A DNA stretch of 64,000 nt from Echinarachnius parma. Lineage: Eukaryota > Echinodermata > Echinoidea > Clypeasteroida > Echinarachniidae. The notes beneath the pieces are model-generated. The model was not told the DNA's origin. It saw only the letters and a program-made list of their open reading frames with translations, and did no database searches. The translations under genes and the position numbers were made by a program. Location of the stretch: assembly GCA_037951105.1 (NCBI GenBank), contig JBAMJV010003958.1, forward strand, positions 62,001-126,000, written 5' to 3'. Every line of letters starts with the position of its first letter. The first letter of the stretch is position 1. Of the stretch, positions 53,764 through 64,000 are shown piece after piece.

Positions 53764-55184
53764 TTAAAGGAACTACAGCGTCTAGATGGCCTAATTTTCA
53801 CAATTCGGCTCTCTATAAGTAATTTTCCTGAAGAAAAATAATTTAGCAGTCATTTCTCATGAAATCAATCAATTTTGGGATAATTAGTAAATATCTTATT
53901 GTCCTGGGAACGCCCCTTTTAAATCGCCAAAATGTGACGTCATCTAAAGACCGGACTAATGAATACGTGCCTTCGCAGTTGTTGCGATTGCAAGATCACG
54001 TGACAACATTCTAGTACGGCCGGATCGCCAAACGACCTAGCAGCCGACGCTTTGTGTATAATGTTAATGGACCCTTTACTTCCTGGCATGACACCCGAAA
54101 CTAAATGAAGATATTTATTCATGAATATCAACTCTATAACACTGTCATTGCCTAACATATATCGAGAACAACATACATTTTCAGATTATTCAAGAAATAC
54201 GATCGTTTGTTTAAAATTCAAGGATACAACTCGAGTTTGATTGACAAAAATGACTCTACTTTCTTCTTGCATGCATGCCTGCCGCGCCGTACATTGCACG
54301 CAAACGTATGTAATTGGGCCCATTGGTTTCGTGTTTCGTAACTGCAGAACGAAATCAAGAACCCGATCAAACCCACATTTAACTACTAAGTATTCATTTC
54401 TGACAAACTTGATATGATTTCCCCCTAGTATGGAATATCTAAAATACATTTCAATGCTTTTCCATACAAAGACAAGTCTTACCCTTCATTTGAGACTGTG
54501 TTTGTTGCAGTTTCCCGAGCGAAACATCAAACATAGCACGGCCCGGGTACATGTACGCACAATGCAGACAGAACTGCATGCAGCTTGATTGCATGCAATG
54601 CAGTGCGCCGCGAGCCGTGTGATTATAAGTGGCATTCGAGTTTCGAAATATGTTCATTAAAATTCAGTTTGTTGCATTACAATGTGACAGAAATGATCGA
54701 ATTTGTTGGAAATGTTAGACAGATGTTGTTCTCTTTGCATAATTAGCACTGAAAGTGTCATGAAATTAATATTCATGAATAAATATCTTCATTTAGTTTC
54801 GGGTGTCATGCCAGGAAGTGAAGGGTCCATTGACATTATACACAAAGCGTCGGCTGCTAGGTCGTTTGGCGAACTGGCCGTACTAGAATTTTGTCACGTG
54901 ATCTTGCAATCGCAACAAGTGCGAAGGCACGTATTAAATTCTGTAGATGACGCGTCATGACGTAAACAAATGAATTGTCAATCACACGTCGATCGCGCCG
55001 CCGATTCCGGACGCTAAATGTGGGTGGGGCGTAAACTGGCTGCTAAGTGAGATTTGGCATCAGAAAACTAGTCTTAAATCACTACTGTGTTTAATTTCAT
55101 GGATTTTTCTTCGGCATACCAATGCTTCAAGTCATCAACTATGGAATAAGTGTCAAAGTACGTTGTATTCTGTAGGTCCTTTAA
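53764..55184. mobile_element. Foldback element, about 1.4 kb, TTAAAGGAACTACAG ends
   Basis: The ends TTAAAGGAACTACAG and CTGTAGGTCCTTTAA are inverted. The strongest arms are 53936-54160 and about 54750-54965, sharing GGTGTCATGCCAGGAAGT or its complement and GCCGACGCTTTGTGTATAAT. Because of this, the - strand at 53940-54158 and the + strand at 54703-54960 give nearly the same short peptide. That is a consequence of the palindrome and not a gene pair. Confidence 0.82.
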
Positions 55185-55251
55185 CTAGAATTCATCAAAA
55201 TGTCAATTCCCAGACTCATTTGTGAACGTTAATTTGATGTCGCAGCTATCT

Positions 55252-55891
55252 TTAAAGGGAGAGATCCACTTTTGCAAGCCAAAATTCAAAAGTTGCGAGG
55301 TTATTGTCTTATATGAAAGGAAATGTCATTTAATAGCATGCCTGAACAAATTAGGGCTTGAAATCTCTTGTTCGTGGAGTTATAGACATACAACTGAATA
55401 AACTGAGGGACGTCGGTTAATTAGGTACATACGTATTTTCGGCCGGTGAGTAAGTTTGTACATAGATTTCACGGAGTGCCAGATCGGTATGCATGACCCC
55501 TACGTGACCCGCGCTAGCTACGTGACTCGCGCATAAGTACTAATGTGTGAGCGTTTACCAAGCAAAATACCCAAACATCGCTTAAACTGACTACATGTAA
55601 TTATATATTCTTTCTTTTTGAGATCTTTTTCCGTGACATACGTTAACAAATGTCGGCTTCACAATACCTTTACGAGAATTAGTACTATATTGTTGTAATA
55701 TTATGCTAAATCAGTTGAACTCCTTTATTGACCGATATATAGTTTAAATGGAGGGACGCATTCGTTTTTCATTCGTAGAATCCAAATTAGAGGGCTGTTC
55801 GCTCTGATTTCTTTTTTGCGTGTTACATTGATCCCCATCCGTCAACTGAAAGCTGTTCAGACGTTTTGTAAAAGTGGATCTGTCCCTTTAA
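55252..55891. mobile_element. MITE, TTAAAGGGAGAGATCCACTT ends
   Basis: TTAAAGGGAGAGATCCACTT, then TTGCA, is mirrored by AAAAGTGGATCTGTCCCTTTAA. It is about 640 bases and starts only 67 bases after the previous element. Confidence 0.88.
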
Positions 55892-57059
55892 GAGAGAAGT
55901 CACGCATTATAAGATAAAATACTGATATACGGAGATAGTAACATTTATCAACATTTACTCTTTGTCATAATTATAATCTGTATCATCATCATTATCATCA
56001 TCATCATCACCGTCATCATCATTATGCACTTTGATATCCATCATATTCCGCTCCCATTTCTTCCCGTAATAACTGCTCCTATCCCATTTTGAACCCCCTT
56101 CCCCCTCCTCCCTTTGGTTTATGGTCTTCACTACGCCTCATTTGGTCGACTGATGGTCGACGCTTCCATTTCCCAGAGTTCAAACTTGACCGGTAAGCCC
56201 GACCCTAAACTTAATCTCAACCCATGACCATCATTTTAACGCCTAACCCTAATATCAATCCCTTACCATACCATAATCTCTAGAAATTCTAGTTCTTAGC
56301 ATATGTATTTTTTTTTGTTTTGTCCGGAGACGAAAAAGGAGTACACAAAGCAGCTAGCCACTCCTTCCATCTCTCCTCAACATCATCGTCACCATTATCT
56401 TTGTCATCTTCATAATGATGATCATCATCATCACTGTCACAATCATCATCATTATCATAAATAGTCATAATCATCATCATCATCATTATCATCATTATCA
56501 TCATCATCATCATCATCATCGTCGTCGTCATCATCATTCTCCTCTCCTATATCATCTCCTCATCACACCCATCATCCTTTCCTAATCTACTATCCCCATC
56601 CTAATGTTCCAATTTGTCCTCCCGTATGTTTTCGTCCTCGACGTCCAATTGACAGATCGTCTCGATTACATTCATCAATTATGTCGTCGCTTCCGAGTGC
56701 TGGTAATGAGTTAATAAGACGACGACCTCCTCCTGTCTAATCAGGGGAGCATAAGTTCTAACCTCCGCGGTCTAATGAGTGTAATCGAAGGCCTATTACA
56801 CGCGGTGGCACGAACACGCACATGCACATGATTTCATTAATGGGGGAGGGGCACGAATTTCCACGAAATAATCCATTCCTAATGAGTGTGCGAAGGCTGG
56901 TGAAAACGCTTTCTTTTTGTTTTCTTCGTTTTTTGTTTTGCTTTGCTTTGCTTTGTTTTGTATGTTTTGTATTGATTTGTATGTTTTGTATTGCTTTGTT
57001 GTGTTTTGTTTGTTTTGGTATTTGCCTGCGAACCTTTAAGAAAAACCAAAGAGAAGGTT
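55892..57059. other. Intergenic region with ATC/CAT microsatellites
   Basis: CAT/ATC runs lie at about 55982-56030 and 56388-56545. A TTTGC/TTTTG-type run is at about 56920-57020. No gene is supported. Confidence 0.6.
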
Positions 57060-57655
57060 TATGGACATGGCAAGGAGGACATGGGGGTGGTTGGTGAAAC
57101 AGAGGAGGGTGCACTGGACAGGTTGTTGGTGGAGGGATACGACCAGGGTATACATGGTATATAGGGAGAAGCGTGATGGGGTGGAGTTACCATGCAGGGA
57201 GAAGGAAATAAGAAAGGGTTATGGGCGTGGCGAGGGGGACATGGTATTGCATGGCGGAGGCTTGTGTAACAGAGGAGGATGCACTAGACTGTTGATTGGC
57301 GATAGATATAACCAGGGTATATATGGAGAAGCGTGCTAGGGTGGAGTTACCAGGAAGAAGGAAAAGAGGAAGCCCGAAAGAGGAAGTTTATGGGCGTGGG
57401 GAGGGGGACATGACATTGCATGGCGGAGGCTTGTGTAACAGAGGATGATGCACTAAACGGTTGATTGGCGATAGATACAACCAGGGTATACATGTATATG
57501 GAGAAGCGTGCTGGGGTGGAGTTACCAAGGAGAAGGAAAAGAGGAAAACCAAATAGGAGATTTGAGTTCGTAGCGAGGGAGGACATGGTATTGCATGGAG
57601 GAGGCTTGTGTAACAGAGGAGGATGCACTGGACAGTTTGTTGGTGGAGTCACTAT
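57060..57655. repeat. Tandem repeat, about four units of 165-180 bases
   Basis: Each unit holds AACAGAGGAGGRTGCACT, RACCAGGGTATACATG, GAGAAGCGTGMTGGGGTGG and AGTTACCA, then GAAGGAAA and GGACATG. The GAAGCGTG part recurs near 57168, 57330 and 57503. Open frames over the array are artefacts. Confidence 0.88.
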
Positions 57656-57737
57656 GTTACAACATACACAAAATGTGACTACGGGTCGATGAAATATGTG
57701 TTATATACCATAGTCTGAAAGGGGTGAGTGGGTATTA

Positions 57738-57752
57738 CCCCCCCCCCCCCCC
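57738..57752. repeat. Poly-C run of 15
   Basis: Fifteen consecutive C bases after GGTATTA. Confidence 0.95.
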
Positions 57753-57799
57753 GCTCTTTTCTTATCTTCGCCATTTTTAAAATGAGACGCCATTTTAAG

Positions 57800-58450
57800 A
57801 TCTTGCTCCAGAATTTGTTCGACCTACCTTTTAACGTTTAATGTGGACTTTCCTATTTAAATGAGCCGTTGCTAAAGCCATGTGTATCCGCTCTGCATTT
57901 TAAAGTTCAAAGTGGATATTTGCAATCAAAATAATCCTTTGCGTAAGCAATATGTATAATTATGTATGTCATTCCTTTTAAAGTTTGATACGCATATTTC
58001 AAAACGTAAGTGGACTTTAGGTAAAGCCGATTATATTTTGCTCTGCCTTTCAACATTTAATGAGAATACATGAAATTTAACCCATTAGATACGGGAAACT
58101 ATAGATGGACCATACGTGTATCAATTCACATAGCATCATTTGAAGGAAATCGGTTAAATGTTACCTTGCTTAAAACTACGTGTATCCCTACGGACTTTCA
58201 AGGTTTAATGTGAATATTTGAAATATGAATAAATTAACTTTTTTTTGATACTTAAGTCTCAAACGCTACGCCATACAGTGGACCATACATTAAGCAAGGC
58301 ACCTGCCGTCATCTAAAGAAGGAAACTGGTTAAATGATCCCTCGCTAAGGCCATGTATATCTGCTAGGACTTTCAAGGTTCATCGTGTATATTTGAAATT
58401 CAAATGAGCTCTTTTCATAAATAAGCCCAAAACGCTAAAGGCCATTATAC
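57800..58450. repeat. Degenerate tandem repeat
   Basis: Imperfect copies of TTTCAAGGTTTAATGTG, ATATTTGAAATTTAAATGAG and CGCTAAGGCCATGTGTATC recur near 57830, 57900, 57970, 58045, 58195 and 58370. The unit length varies, and no gene is present. Confidence 0.7.
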
Positions 58451-59558
58451 AAGATTGTGGTTATGATCCGTCCACCGTTCCATTTTTTATTTCGCCAGCA
58501 TTAGGCACATTTTCATTTTGAAAACAAAAAACAAAAACAGACCATTATTTCAATGTCAATTTTTAAAAACATTTTAAATGATGGTTTATTTGTTTTATTG
58601 TCATTGTTATCATTGTTATAGTGGACACCAAGACACCTTCATACGAGATAATGAAAACAACACCACAATGCACAAAGAACCAACCATCGATTTTGGTTGA
58701 TATTTAAATCATTTTAATAATTATCATCAATTAAGGATCTATCTACGATGCTTTAATTGCATTGTGGTAACCTTGGAGAAAAACCCAAAATAAACTGATA
58801 AATCTTGCTTAAGTGCTTCTGGTGAAGATTCTACTAGAAACGGAAGTTCATACCCTTGATTGACTCTTTTCCTTCGTTTATTTTATTTTTTTATTTGTAG
58901 GGCTTTCTGTTACATTTCAATACAAGGTTACTTAAAAACGTAATGTGACATTAACCCTATAGAAAATGGGCAGCTGTGATATCAATTAGTTACTGATAAC
59001 GGTCAATCTGTTCATATAATAATTAATTTGGCCAAGCGCCCGTTGCGGTCAAACATGGTCGCAGTGATATATCACAGCCCAGGAAACATCGACGATCAAA
59101 TCCTTCTAATTCTTGACACACTATTAGAGCAAAAACACCACAAGAGACAAGATAGTATTCAAAGCTCCACTTAATTGGGTTCGTTTTAATGCAGTAGGAT
59201 ACTATGAAAACGAACATACAAAAAAACACTTATAATTATCTATCCACAAAGGCTCAAAATGAAACCAAAACAATACAAATGAACTGTCAAAACCATTGAA
59301 AGTGTCTGTGCTCGATTTTGACACAAAGTTAATTTATTAGTCATTTCATAATAATTTGGACAGCGACAGGTTTGATCAAACACGATCGCGGTGATTAATC
59401 AAAGCCGTTCATGTGCAAACATGAATCATGAGCGTGTCATTCATTTTAATTCAGTCATACATCTTGGAATAAAAGATAAAATAATAGTCAACCCCATTTC
59501 GTTTTAAGATTAATTACCATGAGCCAAAACAACACGCTACAAATGAACAAGAGAACCA

Positions 59559-59990
59559 TTAAAGGGGACCACCAGGCAAAGGACAACACATTATTATATG
59601 TTTTGGTACCGTTTTTCAAAAAAATACCCAACATTTTGCAAAGGGTTGTGTAATTCATAAACAAAGCAATTAATTTCCACCACTTACGGAACCACTGCTA
59701 TTTCCTGGTTCCATACGGGCCAAGCATTTGCGAGTGCGCCAACGCTTTCACGCGTACGTCAATAGATTCCCGGATGATTCATGCGCTCTGCACAGTGCGC
59801 TCTGGCTCTGCACGCATATATTCTACGCAATTCAGACCGCATGAACGCATGGTTGAGAATGGTGATGCGTTTTCCAATTATATATTTTTTTCTGAAAACA
59901 TATTTTTGTGAACTTGTTGAAGGAATGGAATACTAAAGATGGTACCTTTCTATAATAAGAATATTATTTTTGGGTGGTGGTACCCTTTAA
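59559..59990. mobile_element. MITE, TTAAAGGGGACCACCAGGC ends
   Basis: TTAAAGGGGACCACCAGG and GGGTGGTGGTACCCTTTAA are imperfect inverted ends. It is 432 bases and noncoding, inserted in the tandem array. Confidence 0.82.
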
Positions 59991-60342
59991 AGTTCCAATA
60001 AATTTTGATCGTTTTGATACAATTAGACAAAGTGAAGAAACAAAACAGAACCATGTTTCATTATGTTATCACTATAATGAAAAAAGAAAAGGACAAGAAA
60101 ACCCTCCAAGCCACTGAAAATGACTTTGGTCAATTTCGACGCAACGTTCATTATTAGTTTCTTCCTTCAACCGTCGACAAGTAATTCATAATAATTTAGA
60201 CAGTGGCAGTTTTCGGTCAGACTCGTTCATGGTGATTAATCAAAGCCATTCATGTGCAAACATTAAACATGATCGTGTCTTTTTAATTCATACATTCATA
60301 AATCTTGAATAACAAAGACAAATTAGTCAAACAAATACCAAC

Positions 60343-60594
60343 CTGGCCCCATATTCATCAATCCCCGCTAGCTTAGTTCCTTGCTAAGTATATTTTAAAT
60401 GTGCAGTTTATTGAGCAGCAAACAGTTTTCCTAGTCCTAGTCCCCAACTATAGGGTCAACTGGGTAAGCCTTAGGTACCCTCTAAGTTAACCTCAGTTAG
60501 TAACTAAAATATCTTGTGTATAATTCTTAGCCACGCCATCCAAAATAAACTTAACAAGGAACTAAGCTAGCGGGTTTTCATGAATATGGGTCCA
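60343..60594. mobile_element. MITE, TGGCCCCATATTCATCA ends
   Basis: TGGCCCCATATTCATCAATC, then CCGCTAGCTTAGTTCCTTG, is mirrored by CAAGGAACTAAGCTAGCGGG with TGAATATGGGTCCA. It is 252 bases and noncoding, inserted in the same tandem array. Confidence 0.9.
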
Positions 60595-61299
60595 GAAGAC
60601 CTATGCACAAGAGAAATAGTAACGTTCCAATTAATTTGGTTCGTTTTGATATAATAAGACGCTGTGAAGAAAACTAAAACAGAACCGCATTTCATAATCT
60701 TATCACTATATCACTATAATGGAACTAAAAAGACAAGAAAACAAACACACGTCAAAACCACTGAAAGTAACTTTGGTCAATTTCAAAACAGTGTTTTATT
60801 AGTCTGTTCTTTATTAACAGTCGACTGGTTCATAATAATTTGGACAGCGGCAGTTTCCGGCCAGACTCGACCAAGGTGATTAATCAAAGTCATTCATGTG
60901 CAAACATGAAGCATGAGTTTGTCATTCCTTTATATCCAGTCATTAATCTTGGAATAAAAACGAACATAATTATGGAAAACCCAATTCAATTTAATTATTG
61001 GATCACCATGAGCAAACCACCACAATATGAGGGCACAAGAGAATTATCAAAGCTCAAATTCGGGTCGTTTGACATACAAGTGGGACACAGTGGGAATTAT
61101 GGAAAAAATGACCCACTGAAAGTGACTGTGGTCTATTTCGACACACAGTTTTATTAGTCCGTTCCTTTAACAGTCGAGCGGTTCATGATAATTTTGACAG
61201 CCGCAGTTTTCGGTCAGACTGGTTCACGGTGATTAATCACAGCCATCGGCGTGGAAACATGAAAACAGGTTTCGCTCGAAATGGCAAGTGACCCGTCCG

Positions 61300-62740
61300 T
61301 TCCGCTCGGCCTTGTGGAACCACACCCCTCCCCCGTTTCGCTTGTGTGAGATGGTTAAAGGGAGGGGGGCAGCGAAAAGAGGGGTAATTGGTAAAACATT
61401 GATTAATTGTAGTCTCAACATGCCACTCGAATTGGTTACACTGTTCTATTTTGGGAGTAGTTTGCTCCTTCACTTGGAAACATTGCCCCTTCACTATCCC
61501 CTGTTGGAGAAAATTAATTTTTTTAAAAATATTTGCTACAGTTTTTTCCTCTATTTAAAAGCATTACCCCAGCACTGCCCCCTGTTGTAGGAGTACGAAT
61601 AAAGAAAGTGTACACAAAACAGTTTTTAGTATTGGTTGCTCCTCCCATTTAGAAATTTGCCATCCTTCATTGCTCCCCAAATAATCTGCCCCCACAAATT
61701 GACACTTGTTCCACTCCGAATAAAACAATCATTGTTCTGCAGTATAATCTGTGGAACCAGGCAGTTGCCATATTATGGCCCCGTTGCAGAAAGAGATACA
61801 ATCGATTGTAAGTTACAATCAAATGTAAGTCAGATCATGTGTTCTAGACTCGCAAATCTGATTGGCTGCAACGCAAAAATGTTCAGACTTACAATCAATT
61901 GTAACTTATAATTGATTATATTTCTTGTTGCAACGGGGCCTATGTCTACCCAGCAACCACACAGCCCCCCTCTCTCCCGTAGAACAAAGAAAACAGATGT
62001 ACAAACTACCGATTTGTTTTAGGGACAGCTTGCCACTCTAATTAGAACATTATCCCCTTCACTGGCCCCTGTAACGAACAAATACACAAACAAAACCATC
62101 ATTAATTTTGGGTTGCCCCCACGTTCCCGAACATTGTACCCCCTTTTATTGCCCCAACTAATTTGTCCCCCGGCAAGCTAGGGACTTGTTCCGCTCTGAT
62201 TCGGCCATGAATACTCTTGCCAGACAGTTGCCACACTGAAACAGCGTTCTCTTATTGATTGCCCCCTTCCCGATTCCAAGGAAAATTGTGTAACCCCATG
62301 GGAAAATGTTTACACCCATTTTATTACCCCCCAAATAATTCGCCCCCACAAATCGACACTAGTCTTGATCCGCTCCGATTCGGCCATGATTGCGCTAACC
62401 TGTGGACAGGGGCAGTTGCCAATTTGCCTGCTTATCTACCTATATAATCTCCCCTCCCTTCTCGTGGAAGAAAAACATCCAGATATACATATCTAAAACA
62501 CCGATTTATGATAGGCACATCTGGCCTATCGATAATTGGAAACAATGTTATCTTATCCCCCACCCGTTTGAGGAAAATTAAAAAAGAAATACACACACAC
62601 AAAACAAATTGTTTTAGGTTGCCCCCCTCCCCTCCTCGCTCACCATGTGAAACTGAGCACCTCTTTCATTGCTCCTACTTATCTGACCCTGGTTAGAGGA
62701 ATCGCTCCGATTCGGCCATGATGGGATATGTCTGATGGAT
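61300..62740. repeat. Degenerate tandem array (GCCCCCACAAATCGACACT, CGCTCCGATTCGGCCATGA)
   Basis: The strings CCCCAAATAATYTGCCCCCA, ACTTGTTCCGCTCCGATTCG and GGCCATGAT recur at about 61675-61730, 62155-62215, 62325-62395 and 62695-62720, with CAGTTGCCA strings between. The array is interrupted by the MITE at 61775-61943. No gene is supported. Confidence 0.75.
61775..61943. mobile_element. MITE, GGCCCCGTTGCAGAAAGAG ends
   Basis: GGCCCCGTTGCAGAAAGAG on the left pairs imperfectly with TTCTTGTTGCAACGGGGCC. GATTGTAAGTTACAATC and its mirror lie inside. It is the better-preserved copy of the 31083-31252 family, flanked by TAT. Confidence 0.88.
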
Positions 62741-62803
62741 TACGCTCTTATCTACTGGAGATATGAACTCATTGAACACCGTGCATGGGTATATATAATG
62801 TTT

Positions 62804-63040
62804 TTAAAGGGATCTAGTAACTTTGTTGACATGTGCAAAAAGTGATAAATAGTTGGTACAATGTATATTGTTGTTATCTGATATGTCCACAGGGTATTGT
62901 GTGAAAATTTCAAGTCAAATGGGCGTTATATGGCTACTGAGTAATGAGCAAAAATGCAAAGTGATATTCACTAACTCATTGCACTTACTTTGTACACGGT
63001 TCTCGCGATCCACTGGATTATTTAGCATCTGAATTAACAG
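62804..63040. mobile_element. Repeat shared with 51660-51875, TTAAAGG start
   Basis: It begins TTAAAGGGATCTAGTAACTT and shares TTGACATGTGCAAAAAGTGA, ATCTGATATGTCC and GAGCAAAAATGCAAAGTGAT with the other copy. A matching right terminal repeat was not found. Confidence 0.65.
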
Positions 63041-63195
63041 TTATTTCTTCAAACTGGAATACAAATCAACGTACATGTATTCTGAACATGAAACAAGCAT
63101 TCTCTACCTGATATATTGGCATGAAGCATGTTTCTTCCTCCTATTCGACACAAACATAATATACTGAGTGTTATTTAGCAACTTTAAATGTCAAC

Positions 63196-63722
63196 TTAAA
63201 GGGGTAGTTCAGTTTTGGTATAGAGGGCGCTGCAAAAAATAATTTGTTTGTGAGATAATGAAAAACTGAGTGTAAAATTTGAAAGAGCATACAATTTTAA
63301 TGGCAGAATAAACTTTATTTGATTAAAATCGGTTTAGAAACGGCTGTAATATCAATAAATATATCCGATCGTAATAAATCTGGGGCCCAGATATAAATTT
63401 TATATTCGATGATTTTTTTTAAAAAATTAAAAAATGCTTGTACTTTTTCAAAAATGTTCAAAAAAGGTTTTAAAATTAAATAGTCAAAAAAACATAACAT
63501 GCATAATTTTGTATGAAAAATGGTTGAAACCAATGCTTTTTTTAGAGAGCGCCCTCTTGTGTTTTAATGGCTCTTTTTAAATGATAACAGGCTTTTAAAT
63601 AGTCGTTTGTAATTGTCTATACCTTTCGAGCATGGTGGAGTTAGAACTATTAGTTTGTAGTGTTATTGTGCAGGTTTTGGTTACTAAAGCTCAGCCTTAC
63701 CAAAACTGTACTACCCCTTTAA
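63196..63722. mobile_element. Unbroken MITE of the TTAAAGGGGTAGTTYAGTTTTGG family
   Basis: TTAAAGGGGTAGTTCAGTTT and AAACTGTACTACCCCTTTAA are inverted ends. It has the same internal order as the host copy at 45509-46561 and serves as its reference. It is 527 bases and noncoding. Confidence 0.92.
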
Positions 63723-64000
63723 ACAATTCATTCAGAAATGTACTTGCATTATAGTCATGGGTTGATGAAGACATTAAATCTATCGGACTGGATGACTTCC
63801 TCTTATTCAAAGTATACTTTTAAAACAAACATTTTGTTAAAATATTTAGATGTTATTGGCGGGACAGCTTGACGACAATTGATGATGCATTTTATGGAAA
63901 TAACTTGAAATTGTTCAACAAGTTAAGAGTGCATCTTTAACAATACATTAAATATTGAGACAAACTTTCAAATCGTCAAGGAGTGAATACTATAGCAATC
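63723..64000. other. AT-rich end of window
   Basis: Nothing recognised. Confidence 0.3.

Larger units (their letters stand above)
59025..61266. repeat. Degenerate tandem array, five units, interrupted by two MITEs
   Basis: The core GTGATTAATCAAAGCCATTC, followed by ATGTGCAAACATGAA, occurs at 59391, 60231, 60875 and 61230, and in weak form at 59062. CAATTTCGACACA and TTTATTAGTC strings recur between cores. Spacings are 329, 840, 644 and 355. Subtracting the MITEs at 59559-59990 and 60343-60594 gives about 408 and 392, so all units become similar in length. Confidence 0.85.

Noticed and set aside
53940-54960. Two similar short peptides on opposite strands, as if a diverged gene pair
   Set aside because: They come from the two arms of a foldback element.
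28687-62740. A CRISPR array among the tandem repeats
   Set aside because: None has uniform short repeats separated by unique spacers, and the genome is clearly animal.

Overview
The window looks like the genome of a marine invertebrate deuterostome (echinoderm, hemichordate or lancelet; the sequence does not decide which). It is AT-rich and has long introns. It is dense in short palindromic transposons and degenerate tandem repeats. Two host genes can be recognised: a rotund/squeeze/ZNF384-like zinc-finger transcription factor on the + strand and the 3' part of a metabotropic glutamate receptor gene on the - strand. No rRNA, tRNA or CRISPR array was recognised.

Layout. At 52-8767, all on the - strand, a Ty3/Gypsy-type retrotransposon carries gag (7232-8767) and pol (2619-7352) reading frames that look whole. 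The pol protein ends in a PHD finger after the integrase. Downstream of pol, in the same orientation, is a third long reading frame (52-2151) joining a Cys/His zinc-finger module to a TatD-type metal-dependent nuclease domain whose metal-ligand motifs are all visible. Its position raises the possibility that the nuclease belongs to the mobile element. From 8768 to about 12.8 kb lie a G-poor leader-like region and a cluster of inverted repeats, including three perfect hairpins with related GTGC/GCAC cores. A 3' fragment of an RTE-like LINE lies at 14.7 kb.

The zinc-finger gene occupies 16169-20896. Two short exons not visible as long reading frames (16169-16246 and 18348-18408) join in frame to the main exon (19395-20896), which encodes polyglutamine and six C2H2 fingers. 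A long 3' untranslated and intergenic region follows to about 36 kb. It holds a 1.5 kb foldback element, a 345-base ACC microsatellite, a 0.9 kb CA-rich minisatellite and several small palindromic elements.

The glutamate-receptor gene occupies 36539-42404. Five exons keep one reading frame and encode the second half of the ligand-binding domain, the cysteine-rich domain and the seven-helix domain. The N-terminal exons were not found in the window. Two exons are followed, on their intron side, by decayed tandem partial copies of themselves.

From 42.4 to 64 kb I found no convincing gene. The region is a mosaic of palindromic nonautonomous DNA transposons: several families with TTAAAG ends, one with TTA-flanked GC-rich ends and one TA-flanked. 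One element has a relative inserted inside it. Degenerate tandem arrays also occur at 49, 57, 58, 59-61 and 61-63 kb, and some of these arrays are themselves interrupted by the small transposons.
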